Shown piece after piece: positions 10,980 to 23,800 of a stretch of 64,000 bases of DNA. The notes under the pieces are model-generated. The model had not been told where the DNA came from and made no database searches. It was given only the letters and a program-made list of their open reading frames with translations. The stretch is from the NCBI GenBank assembly GCA_946811185.2, contig OX328099.1, forward strand, positions 17,015,859-17,079,858, read 5' to 3'. Source of the stretch: Hippopus hippopus (Eukaryota; Mollusca; Bivalvia; Cardiida; Cardiidae). The translations under genes and the position numbers were made by a program. Each line of letters opens with the position of its first letter. The stretch's first letter is position 1.

Positions 10980-12186
10980 CAGACTGATAGACTGATTCCA
11001 ATCTAAGCTCATCAAGAAGAAACATGTCAGTGACCGTACAAAATGGTAGTGCCGTGTCTGTAAGGGGTTATGAAAATTTAACACATCTGACGCTAAAAAA
11101 ATGCGTAATCAGATACTGCTGGTCAGTACTGTGAATGGACAGTCTGGCTTGTAAAGTTGCAGGCGTGGGATCACCAGTCCATTCTGAAAATGCTTACGTA
11201 ATGACCTCTCCGCTACTTAGAAGTTAGAGGTCATAACCCTTACACAAGTTTACATCCCTTTCTCTCACAGCTTCACACTTTTTTGCCTCACTAGCGTTAA
11301 ACAACCCACGGCCAATCACTATTTTAAAACTACGCCTGTTACGAGTTGCATTTACATCACTTTGCTCTAAAGCAGTACAATCTAAATTTCTAAATTCTTT
11401 ACAGCAATATTCCATACAAACTCCTTTCTGTAGCGATTTTATCTTTGCCCCAACCCTAGATGACCCGTGAACTTTTCAACACCTGCAACATATACGGACA
11501 ACACTCGTCACAACTCGACCGATCCCGTAAATACGTATATAGTGACCAACGACCCACTCGAAGTTTGCCGAATAATATAGACAGTCGACGGCTACAGAAT
11601 GTGTTTACATCACGCGATACAATTGATTCGCTCTCGTTTCATTCATACAAATACTCATTACCTCTGACCCCATTTCTGATAACTGTTTTGAAAGTAAACT
11701 GCTACGAGTTTTTCCATTTCTGCTCGCTAGACAGTTTGATTACATTGGTAATATGACAAAATTCAATGCTAAACAAGTTGTAATCACCGTTTATTGCATA
11801 ATTGAAAAGTTGAGAACGGGATTACTTGACGCCTGTTTACTAGGACTGTTTATTCATTCTTGCGCTCAACCGAAAGTAGTATTTGTAATAAGGTCACGAC
11901 AGGCTTGTTAAGCGTTGTAATGCTGTAAATGAACGCTGTTACGAGTTGCAGTTACATCAGTTTGCCCTCAGCGGACGGGTTTCCGAAATTTGTGGTCTCT
12001 CTAATCGTCCGGCTTACGTCGACCGATTAAAAATTACAAATAAGATTACATGCACATGTGTATAAATCACGTCAAGGAAACGTGCTCTGGCTGATCAACT
12101 TTTGTCTTGCTAGTTGCTAGGTACTAGTGTTAACATTTCAAACTATTATAAAAACATTCAGAAGTTGACTGGTGTTACTAGTCAAT
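10980..12186. other. No gene recognised; contains a spaced direct repeat
   Basis: TGTTACGAGTTGCATTTACA (11338) recurs at 11937 with few changes, about 600 bp apart. Two opposed frames of 63 and 98 residues show no known motif. Confidence 0.4.
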
Positions 12187-12290
12187 AGTACTGGTAGAAC
12201 CCAGGAAATACATGAATATGTGAACTGTCGCCGTGATATGACTGAGAAATTGATGAAAGCAGCATAAAACTGGTATTCAATCAATCAATT
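12187..12290 (+). mobile_element. SINE-A, 3' half only
   Basis: GAAATACATGAATATGTGA, GTCGCCGTGATATGACTGA and an ATCA-repeat tail. 5'-truncated. Confidence 0.75.
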
Positions 12291-12747
12291 ACAGGTCAAA
12301 TCACTAATGTAATGCTACACGTAGGCCTAACCAATAAATTCAAAGGACTCGGAAAGCACTGTCCGTTACACTTTTATCCTGCTTTCTTACCGTTAGCAGA
12401 TTTAACTTCGCCGTGGTAGTTTAGTTTAATTGAACATATTTTACTGTCATATATGTAAGATTAAATATAAAAATAAAATACTGCAACTTTGAGTACATGA
12501 AAATGATACACGTAGATTGGCAAAGGGCTTAGCCAAACGTTCTCACAGCTTAGGTTCGGCCATTCCCCTCCTCCAGCTACATGTTTAATTACCAGTCTTT
12601 TATGACAGCTGGAAAATACTCAAATATTACAAAAGTTTAGGAAAAATAAAGAATATTAGATCATGGTAATACCTGAATGAATAAATAGATGAAAACAAAA
12701 ATGATATAAAAAGATAAAAGTATACAGATTCAGAAAGATAATCAGCC

Positions 12748-12843
12748 CAGGGATCGTATATACACAAGCCAAGTTTGGTCCAAATTGGCCCAGCGGTTGA
12801 GGAGGAGAAGATGTTAAAAGAATTTGTATATATAGGATCCCTG
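12748..12843. mobile_element. CAGGGATC MITE, 96 bp, with 7-bp target duplication
   Basis: Ends CAGGGATCGTATATACAC and the inverted counterpart GTATATATAGGATCCCTG. Flanked by ATCAGCC on both sides (12741-12747, 12844-12850). Confidence 0.8.
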
Positions 12844-12850
12844 ATCAGCC

Positions 12851-13688
12851 GGGGCTCGAAGTTGAACAAGTTTAGATAGTCGAATGGTGTTTCATGAGAC
12901 GTATGAGATGCGTGATTCAAACCTTACTGATTGGACTGTAAATACCGTTTCAAAATTATCCTTAAATGTCTTAGATTAACAATCACAAATTAAAGTTATA
13001 AAGTTTTATGAATAGTCTCAGTCTTTGACTGATATAAATGGGCAGTGAAAAAAGTAGTGTTCCGCATCTTCAATGTGATCCCAACAAATTATCTTCTCAT
13101 CATGAGATGTGGATTTTGTGCAGATCAAATTTAAGATCACTTAAGTACTTCCAATCCTTTCAAGAACGACCAAGTTTACGATCTCCTACGCTATGTAGTA
13201 CTTTGGGGCAGTGGACACTGGAAATTCATGTAGGATTGCTGACTTGATATGGAAAGGAAATGTGGAGATTTTGTTTCAATCGCTAAAGTGTTCCATCGAG
13301 AATCTGCTGATGGAATGTACCAATCGTCAGGATGAATTCTCCCAGCCTCACTAGATAACACTAATACCTTTAGATACTAATATCCTAAATTCATAAACCC
13401 TAAATTCGGCTTACGTCATTTTGGGTTGCGTATTCAGCGCCTCTACCGAAATGAACCGCGCGAAAAAAAAAAACAAGCGACTTTTTCAGGCGTTTGAAGT
13501 GTCTCATGGTAACCCTTGAAGGGAAAGTGATGGGACCATTACGCGACACTTGTCAGTTGTCTTATCCTTTACCACTCGACAAAAATTTTAGGCTTGACCA
13601 CCGTGATTGAAAGTACATGTATTTACAAACGACAACTTATAAGTGACCAAAACGATGGAAATTGTCATTGAAAAAAAAAAAAAAAAAA
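12851..13688. other. No gene seen
   Basis: Anonymous sequence with a poly-A run at about 13672-13688. Confidence 0.4.
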
Positions 13689-13812
13689 TGAAACGTTGTG
13701 GGAAAAGGAGAAAATGCTACTTACCAGCATTTTCGCCTTCAGTTTTTTTCCAAAGGTTTTCTTCCAGGGGGAGGAGGGGGGGCGTTCAAACAAGGGATTG
13801 TTTGGTAAACTC
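13689..13812 (+). mobile_element. TTAA-MITE, 5'-truncated
   Basis: GTTGTGGGAAAAGGAGAAA core, decayed right hairpin arm, right end GGGATTGTTTGGTAAAC. Confidence 0.65.
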
Positions 13813-13814
13813 AG

Positions 13815-14637
13815 GTTGAAGACTTTTTTCCATGTTCATTCATTCTGCTTATATTCCTTCTTATTTTTGCATGAAGTTTTAAATGTAAAGGATAGTGAGT
13901 GTTGTCAGAAGAGAGTCTCTTTGCCCCGTCATTTATTTTCTTCGCGCGGTGTGTGTTGAAAGTTTGTTTCTCCACAGATCAGATAGATGTGGACGCAAGT
14001 AAGAAACACAGCTCTTATATTTTCAGATAAAGAAATCTATATGATTAAATCTTTCAGCTATGTTTAAGAATGCATTGCAGACAGTATAAATCCAAGATCG
14101 ATGTGCAGGCTTTTATGCTATCTGATCTTTGTGTGCCCTCGTTGCAAAAGCAGACCTGTATGTACATGCTTGTGAAAGGAATTTTTAAGGCTTGATGGGC
14201 AAAATCATAACCATTTTATTGCAATCCACTAATTATGAAATAATCATATTGAATGCAAGTAGCGCCTTTAATATCCAAGTGCAGTATACTACACTAGTAA
14301 ATAGATTCTGAAAACAATACCGCAAACTAACACTCGACCATGGTATTAATTATAGGGTAGAAGAAGATTCTACCCCAATAAGATTTGGCCCCCAAGCGAA
14401 AAGTAGAGAAAACTCGACCTAAAGAAGATAGGACCCTTTATAGATGATTACGATCTTAGTTTTCGGATGCAGATTCCACCTCTTTTTTCGACGTATGTAA
14501 TAGAATGTTTTCATTCAGTTGACACCATGGACATTCTGGAAACCGGTGTAAAATAGCCCTCAGGCTGGCAGATACCGGATAATAAACCACCACATGAACG
14601 ACCTTCACCTTGATCTGGCTTTTTAAAGACAGTCATT
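13815..14637. other. Upstream of EndoU; no gene seen
   Basis: Contains a degraded GATC-palindrome MITE near 14075-14155 (AAGATCGATGTGCAGG, CTATCTGATCTTTG). Confidence 0.4.
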
Positions 14638-14774
14638 GATTGGCTCTATTCTGTTTTCTTGTCCAATGAAAAAAGTTTACAGTTTATCGCTGTTCCGGCC
14701 CACGTAAATAAAAACATTCACGCATGAATGAATCTCTGTAATTCGATCTCTTACCAAACTGTAATTGATGCAAA
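14638..14774 (+). promoter_or_regulatory. EndoU proximal promoter / 5' UTR with two CCAAT boxes and a short uORF
   Basis: An inverted CCAAT box (GATTGG, 14638-14643) and a direct one (CCAAT, 14663-14667) lie 110-135 bp before the start codon. A five-codon upstream ORF (14724-14741) lies between them and the start. No clear TATA box was seen. Promoter assignment is inferred from position. Confidence 0.5.
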
Positions 14775-14851
14775 ATGGCTTATAAAGGAGGTTACAAAGG
14801 TGGCTACAAGGGAGGGTGCAAAGGAAGGAATAAGTTCACTAATGAAGCTGG
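14775..14851 (+). CDS. ENDOU: EndoU exon 1 (start codon, YKGG repeats)
   Basis: Encodes residues 1-25 plus two bases. The peptide has three YKGG-type repeats followed by KGRNKFTNEA. The donor is GTTAGC. The alternative donor GTATTA nine bases downstream would add three codons and keep the phase. Confidence 0.75.
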
Positions 14852-17800
14852 GTTAGCACTGTATTATTTTGTAATGTAAATGAAAACGAAAAGGACGAAA
14901 AATATTCATCTAACTTATTTGGCCAATCCCATCACCATGCCACCATCTATTAGATGGTATGAGAATTAAAGCTGTCAGTGCTTACCCTGCTAACATTGCA
15001 ATGCCGGACAGTGTGAATCCTTGATCAGAGGGCACAGAACGTGCAATATGATATTCAATGTACGCTCGTGGCTACTTTGCTACATGTTTCCGTCAAAAGA
15101 ATCTTGAAATGGCCATATTTCTCTGTGTAACAGGAAAGGTCCATTTTACTAATTTAGGGCTCTAACTTAAGGGTGATAGGCGTGTCACCTCAGCCAGGGA
15201 TCGTATCGTAAGTGTAGATCAAGATCAGCTTGCAAAGAAGTGCAGACTGATCTTGGTTTACATTTTATTGTATTGTAGATCTATTACATTTTGCTATGGA
15301 GCGGGATAAAGCTTAACCCTTTACCACAATCCTGACATTTTAGGACCCTTGGAAAGAAGCCTTTTGAAAACATTGTGGCAAAAGGAGAAAATGCTGGTAA
15401 CCAGCATTATGTTTTCTGCAAATGCTTTCAATTTGAACAAGTCCAAAATATTGTCTTTTGGTAAAGGGTTAACTCTTTACCATACGACAAAATCTTAGAC
15501 TTGTCCAAATTGAAAGCACTTGCAGACATCAAATTGAATGTGAGTGAAAAATTAAAATTTGCTTTGGGAAGAGAAGAAAATATTGTGGGAAAAGGAGAAA
15601 ATGCTGGTTACCAGCATTTTCTCTTTTTCCCACAATGTTTTCAAAAGGCTTCATTCCCAGGGTCGTTAAAAGTTGGGATTGTGTGGTAAAGGGTTAAGGC
15701 ATTCAGTTACAGACAGAAATGTATGTTGAATAAGTAAGTACTTTTCCTTGATATATAGTGGCTGGAAAATTCAATGAAAGATTTTGAAAACAATGTGACA
15801 GAAAGTGAATTTGCCTAGATAAGCCTAGAATTAAGTCATCTTGTAAATAGAGGTAATTTTCTAACTGACCTGGGTGTTCCAGGTTTGAACCTGATGAAGA
15901 GCTCTCCTGTATCCTGACCAGGCTATGGGAACTGGATGATAACAAGTGCTATCCCAAAAAAGATTTCAACATTGACTTGCAAAGTAAGAACCCTGTAGAA
16001 ATCTTTAACTTTGTTTTATCCTTTATCATGCAATCCCATGTTTTGACAACCCTGAGAAAAAAGGCTTTTGAGAACATTGTGCGAAAAGGAGAAATGCTGG
16101 TAACCAGCATTTTTTCCTTTCACTGTTTTTTTTTTTTTACCTTAACAGAGACCTTCTGTTCATTTGTGGGCAGTTTTCAAAAAAATGAAGACTTTTCTTT
16201 TTTTCCAGATAAAATGCAAATTATCTCACACCTGAATCTTATTTTACACTCGAAAGTTCTGTTTTGATGTGGTGAAAACTGCTGCAAAATTTCAGCTTGA
16301 TTGTGCTTTCCGTTCAAAAGTTATGACTGAAAAATCCCTCAAAAATGTCCCGAGTGTAACGCTTTTTGCATGACATTTTTTCTTTTACCATTTTTTCCAG
16401 CTTGAATATTTCATTCAGTTTTTGGGATGAAAGGTAGTGGTGTTCTGTTAATGTAATAACAAAGTGTTGTTTTGAAAATGAGAAATATTTTGTCAGCCTA
16501 TCTCAATCACAAGGCATGAATTGGAACCTCTTTTCAAGAGCATCCGTAAAAAAATTTGCTGACAGAAAAATTAGAAATTGAAATTAAAACTGGTGCTGTT
16601 AGTAAACAGATGCGTTTACAGTAAATATAACTTTTCAAAAACATTAATGTACGTCTCTAATTCTTGCTAGAATATCAAAACTTGTAGAAGTATATATTTT
16701 TTTAAACAAAATACTATCTTAAATACAGCTGATTGGAAATGTCCCAAGTGTAACATTTTGCCATTTCATATGAATCACTGAAACATTCTTTGCATTTACT
16801 CTAATTTCTTTTTATTTTTAAGACAAGCACATCAACAGAAACAGACAAGAAGCAAAAGTTTCAATGTAGTGCAATTAATGTTTAGTCTACATGGCCAAAA
16901 GTGTTGTCCCGAGTGTAACGCCCATTTTACTTGTTTAAATATCAAATGTATCTTTTTGAAAACTAGTCCATATTCATTTTACTATACAGTTATGCTGTGT
17001 ACTTGAAATGTATAATTACTTTCAAATGTAAAATTGTTGAATGGAGCCTTGTAGTTGCTAGTAAAATTCAGAATTTCTTGGGAAAATTAGTTCATCCAAA
17101 TATTACAATTTAAATCTTTTAGTATAGTTAAGATAACTCATCCACAACAATTTAATTGATGGAGATACTTTCTCTGAGGAGAATGAGATAGAAGGTGTTA
17201 CTTTAACCCTTTACCACACGGCAAAATTTTAGACCTATCCAAATTGAAAGCATTTGCAGACGACAATTTCATAGTGGCTCAAATGATGCAACTTTTCTTT
17301 GATAGGGTAGAAAACTTTGTGGGAAAAGGAGAAAATGCTGGTTACCAGCATTTTCTCCTTTTCCCACAATGTTTTCAAAAGGCCTCTTTTTTTAGGGGCG
17401 TCAAAAGGCTTCATTGTGTGGTAAAGGGTTAAGCCATCATTTCTGGAAATAATACTTGTGCTACATTTTATAGTGCAGAATGTTACACTCGGGACACAAA
17501 GCTGTATATTTGCAATATGTGTAGAGATTTCATTTATTTTTAAAGGAACTCACTAAGAAGACACAGGAAAATCACTAATATCATTTTAAATGACTAAGTC
17601 ATTTACAAATGTATTTGACAAAATATGGCCAAAAGTTCAGTTATTACTTTATCAGTTAAGTTGATTTGAAAGTTTGAAATTTAGAGCTTATTGTTGAAAA
17701 ATTGTTTGTTTCTTTGAAAGAAATACTTAAAAGTGGAATTGAGCTTAAACCATACACTAAAATCCTTACTCATTTTTCAAAATTCAGTATAATACCAACC

Positions 17801-20800
17801 TGTTTTGAACAAAATTTTGATCAAATAAGTGATTCTAAATTTGACCCCCCATGTCACACTTTGTCTTCATTTTTTTTAAAACTGCCCTTGCACCGTTTTC
17901 TAATTTGTCATTTGCAGGCGCTTTCGATTCTGAAGGGTCAAATTTTTTTTTATGTTTGAGAAAAAGTTAACCTGATTTAACTCTTTACCACTCAATCCCA
18001 AATTTCAACAACCCTGAGAAAAGAGGCCTTTTAAAAGCATAGTAGGAAAAGGAGAAAATGCTGGTAAACCAGTATTTTCTCCTTTTCCCACAATATTTTC
18101 TACCCTATCAAAAACAGAAATCATCATTTGAGCTACTTTCAATTTGTCATCTGAAAATGCTTTCAAAATGGACCAGCGTGAAATTTTGTCGTTTGGTAAA
18201 GAGTTAAACAAAATTTTGAAACAAATCATGATGATCATCTCATCATTTATGATGGTCTCCTGCTAGAAACCTGGCAAGTACAGGTGCAGTTAGTTCCAAA
18301 GGTCAACATATTTGCACATCACAGAACTCAAACAGTTTTGCAGCAGACAACTTTGAAAATGTTCATGTAAAAGACTGATAATCAAGACTTGAATGCATGT
18401 GAAAGTACTGTGGCAATAGGTAAAATTGCTTGTCACAGGAAATTTCTTCCTTTTTGCTTGAATATTCTGGAAAAACAGTCTGTTGTAACAGGAAAAGACA
18501 TGATGTGTTTATGTATCTATCATCCCATCATTTAACCCTTTATCAAACAATCTCAAGTTTTAATTATCAAAAGGAAAGTCATCTGCCAGTGCTTTTGAAT
18601 TGTATGAGTCTAATTTTTTTTTGACCCGGGGTCCTGTGTGGCTCAGTGGTAAAATGTAGGACTCGTAATATGAAGCCCCGCGATTTAGCCTCACTGGAAG
18701 CTCTGTTTTTTTTTTTTTGTGGGAGTGTTCTTGGGCAAAACACTTCAGAGCCCTAGCCTAGTACTGGTGAAACCCAGGACAAACATGAATATGTGAGTTG
18801 TAACTGTGATATGATTGAAATAATGTTGAAAGTGGTGTAAAACACCAATCAATCAATCATTTTTGACCTGATAATTATGTTTTCAGGGTATGTGACAAAT
18901 GCTAGACAGTGTGTGGACGATTCTCGGGACTCAAAATGGCCGCTGTATAGAATGTTCGATGAGGAAGGAATCTTTTCAAGGCAAACATACAAAGGTACAG
19001 TGTCTTTTACTGATTTATCTTACACCTCCTTGTTCCTTGTGAGTAGAACAGTTCCTTTTTTATTTGACCCGAAGAAAGAAACCTGTTGTGAAAAAAAAGT
19101 GTGGAAAAAGAAGAAAATGCTGGTAACTAGCATTGTTTCCTTTTTCCACAATGTTTTTGAACCCTCTGAAGACAAGACCCATAATTTTAGCAACATTCAA
19201 TTTGTTGTCTGCAAGTGCTTTTAATTTGGATGAGTCTAAAAGTGTGTGAGCTTGTTAACAGTTAATTCTTTACCAAATGAAAATATTTTCAGTCGTCAAA
19301 ATTGAAAGTCTTTGCAGACAACAACTTAAATGTGGCTGGAATTATGAAATTTAGCTGTGAAAGAGTAGAAACATTGTGGGAGAAGGAGAAAATGCTGGTT
19401 ACCGGCATTTTCTCTTTTTCCCATAATGTTTTCAAAACCTTTCTTTCTCAGGGTCGTTAAAACTCGGGGTTGTGTGTAAAAAGGCTAATACCAGTAGATT
19501 TAGTTGCTTTTAAGAATAGTATAGGTCAAGATAAAACTGTGATGTGTGCTCGTTCTTGTTAATGTACAGGTTAACGATCTTTCCTGTTAATGTTAATGTT
19601 CAGGTGAACGATCTCTACCGAAAAATTCAATGTTTTTTGGAACTTGAGGTAGAAAGTTTTTGAAAACATTGTGGGTAAAGGAGAAGATGTTAGAAACCAC
19701 TATGATAATTTTCTATTCCTTCTTAGACAGATTCAATCATTTCAGCTAGAATTAATGTGTTATCTGCAGTGGCTCTGAATATGGACAAGTCTGAAATTTT
19801 CAGCTCCACTGGTCGAAGGCCAGTGGGCTAATGTCATGGCCCGGTGTCTGTCGTGCATCTGGCGTGCGTTAACTTTTATTTCAAACATCTTCTTCTCTGC
19901 AACTACCCATCCAAATTTGATGAAACTTAAAAGAAATGATCCAGTCATTGTCCTCTTCAGAATTTCTTGAAAGAATTTGATTGCTTCAAAAACTCTGGTT
20001 GCCATGGCAACAAAACTGAAAATTATTGAAAATCTTTGAAAATCTTCTTGTCTGAAACCATAAGGCCCAGGGCTACCAAATTTGGCATATAGCTTTATCT
20101 AATAGACCTCTACCAAGTTTCTTCAAATTACAGCCCTGGGGCCAAAATTGGACCAGCCCCGGGGGTCACAGGTTTTACATGGGCTTATATAGTGAAAACT
20201 TTAGAAATCTTCCTGTAACTAGCCATAAGGCCTAGGACTACCATACTTTGCATGTAGCTTTATCTAGTGGGCCTCTAGCAAGAGTGCCCAAATTATAGCC
20301 CTGGGGTCAAATTTGGTTCTTCCCTGGGGGGCATAAGTTTTACATGGGCTTACATAGGGAAAATTTTAAAAATGTTCTCGTACCTATCCATAAGGCCTAG
20401 GGCTACCAAATTTTGCATGTAGCTTTATGTAATAGACCTCTACCAAGTTTCTTCAAATTATAGCCCTGGGGTCAAAATTGGCCCCATCCTGGGGGTCACA
20501 AGTTTTACATAGGCTTATATTGTGAAAACTTAAATCTTCCTGTACCTAGCCATAAGGCCTAGGGCTACAAAATCTTGCATGTAGCTTTATCTAGTGGGAG
20601 TCTTTCAAGAGGGCCAATATTATAGCCCTGTGATCAAGTTTGGCCTCGCCCCAGGGGTCACAAGTTTTACATTGGCTTATAAAATGAAAAATTTAGAAAT
20701 CATCTTTGTGCTTACCATAAGACCTTGGTATTGGTATGGGGCTTCATCTTGTGGACCTCTACTAGGATTCAAGTAATTATAGCTCTGTGGTCAACAACTG

Positions 20801-23800
20801 CTTTGCCCTGGGGTCATAACTTTCTTGTGGGATTTCATATAGAAAATTTTGTATGTCTTCTAGTTCGAAACCAGTTGGCCAAGTATTGTAATGTTTGGCC
20901 TGTAGGGTTTTTACTTATTAGCCAGTGGAGCAATACAGGGCCATCATGGCCCTCTTGTTGTGTTAACCCTTTACCACAGAACAATGTTTTTGACTCATCC
21001 ATAATGAAAGCTTTGGTAGAGAAGAAACTAAAACTGGCTCAAATGATGACATTTGTTTTTGAAAGGGTAGAAAACATTGTGGGAAAAGGAGAAAATGCTG
21101 GTTACCAGCATTTTCTCCCATTTCCACAATGTTTTCAAAAGCCTCCTTCCTCATGTTCATTAAGATTCTGGATTGTGTGGTTAATCATGTTGTAAAAGTG
21201 TAAAGAGTTAATTATTTATCAGAGACAATAAATGGCAGATGACATGTTTATTAAGAGATTTAATTTTCTTTGGAAGGGTAGAAAATATTGTAGGAAAAGA
21301 AGAAAATGCTGTTTTTGCCTATTTTGAAAAGGGTTAAATGCAAGGGCAACAAATTTGAAAATTATAAACAAATCAAAGGAACGCTAAAAATTTTCATACA
21401 GTGACTGATGGGTGATATAAATGCGTTATTTTCTATCTCTCTGTAGACTTTAGGGCCTTGTTGGATAACTATGAAATGGCTGGAGGGGAGCAAGAGATTT
21501 TGACCTGGGAGGAAAAACGTGAAAATGTTCAGTTTATCAACTCAATCATGGAGACAAAAGTGATGCAAGAGTGTCATGATTATCTGGTCGAAAAGGGAAA
21601 AGTTCCCCGAGACCTTAACAAGTTCAAGTGTCTACTGTACAATCTGTGGTTTACCTTCATTCGTCGAACAAAAGGAGATCGGTATGTATTTTATTTCTAT
21701 TTTATATTTACTAAAACCTTAACCACGCAGTCCTGAGTGTTAACGACCATGTGGATAAAGACTTTTGTAAACACAGTAGGAAAAGAAGTAAATACTGGTA
21801 ACCAGCATTTTTAGCTCTACTGGCTGAAAGCCAGCAGAGCTTATGTCATGGCGTGGTTTCCATCGTCCGTCCATTAGTCTTTTTCTTGTTTACGCGATAA
21901 AGTCTGCATTTGTGGTCAGATTTTTGTAAAAATTGCACAGTTTGTTTATCCCATCAATAGCTTGAACCCTATTGATTTTGAAAAAAATCCAACAAACAGT
22001 ATGGGAAAAGTAGCCATTTCAAGTTGAAAATTTCCATTTCTTGTTTACGCAATAAAGTCTGCATTTGTGGTCAGATTTTCGTAAAAATTGCACAGTTTGT
22101 TTATCCCATCAATAGCTTGAACCCTATTGATTTTGAAAAAAATCCAACAAACAGTATGGGAAAAGTAGCCATTTCAAGTTGAAAATTTCCATTTCTTGTT
22201 TACGCAATAAAGTCTGCATTTATGGACAGATTTCTGTGAAACTTGCACAGTTTGTTTATCTCATCAATAGCATGAACCCTATTGATTTTGAAAAAACCCA
22301 ACAAACAGTATGGGAAAAGTAGCCATTTCAAGTTGAAAATTTCCATTTCTTGTTTACGCAATAAAGTCTGCATTTATGGTCAGATTTCTGTGAAACTTGC
22401 ACAGTTTGTTTATCTCATCAATAGCATGAACCCTATTGAATTTGAAAAAACCCAACAAACAGTATGGGAAAAGTAGCCATTTCAAGTTGAAAATTTCCAT
22501 TTCTTGTTTACGCGATGAACTCAGCATTTGTGGTTGGATTTTCATGAAACTTGCACAGTTGCTTTGTATCATAAACAGCTTGAACCCTATTGATTTTGAA
22601 AAAAATCTGACAATCAGTATGGGAAAAGTAGCCATTCAAAGTTGAAAATTTCCATTTCTTGTTTAGGCAATGAAGTCCACAGTGTTGATCCAATTCTTTT
22701 GAAACTTGCCAAGACTATTTGATTCATCAAGGGATTGAACTCTATTAAAAGTGAAGAAAATCTATTAAACCGTTCAGGAAAAGCAGCCATTTGATGAATT
22801 AGTACTGTTTACTCAACAAAGTCCACATTATTAGTCACATTTCTTTGAAATATGCTAGGATTGTTTAATACAAGGCGTACTGAAAGCCTATCAAATTTGG
22901 CTGGATTCCAAACAGTTAGTTTTGAGAAATTGCACTTCTTTTTTTTTTTCACTGTTTGTTCAATTCACCATGCCTACTTATGCTGTCTTAGTGGGTTCAA
23001 GCCCAGTTGCAAGAACACATTTTTGTGTTTTTTTTCTTTTTGCATCATGAATTCATTGTGTATGCTAGCAAAAAAGCAAAATCACTGCCAGTAGAGCGAT
23101 TTCAGGCCCTCAAGGCCTCTAGTTTCCTTTTCCCACAATGTTTTCTACTGTATGAATGCCAATTTCATGTTTTGGCCAACACTTATTTTGTCGTCTGTAA
23201 ATCCTTTCAATTTGGACAAGTCCAAAATTTTGTCGTTTGCTAAAGAATTCAGGTGTTGATAGTTTTTCTTCTATACAAGATATAGGTTTATCTTGGCTGT
23301 TTTCATGGTAAACATCCTGGCTATTGTTATAGTCCTTGCATTGTCTGCATAGTTGTCATTGTCATTGTGCAAATAAAATATTGACATTTTCTCATATCTC
23401 TGTTGTTACTGAAGATTTTTACTTGAAACTTAGGGGAATTGTTAACTGTCAAAAGTGGTACCTATACCGCAAAGGCAGGTGACCCTAAAACTATTTTGAC
23501 ACAGATACTCCCCTTCTTCACTTAGTTTTTCACTAAAAGCACCTGCAGCTGAGCATTGGCCCAATATAATTTCTCTCGTTTTACTTCCTTTTCGTTATAA
23601 TTACCATAATTAGCGTGGCTGTCTTTGAAGAAAACTCAAGGCATTATTGTAGCCCTGTTGTCTGTGTCATCCTCATGGGAAAACTTTGAAATTTTGTAAT
23701 TTTTTTGCAATTTTTGAAGATAATGTCCTTCATACTAGTTGTTAACTGGTTGGAACCCATAAAACAAGCAAAAATTCTGGGCCAAAATCTTGCATTATAC

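Noticed and set aside
11224..11756. Opposed frames of 63 and 98 residues, considered as a divergent gene pair
   Set aside because: No recognised motifs, no splice partners, and composition like the surrounding non-coding DNA.
20725..21195. 156-residue plus-strand frame
   Set aside because: Runs from a Helentron-like array into a TTAA-MITE. The second half is the MITE hairpin translation (ENIVGKGENAGYQHF) seen in many copies.
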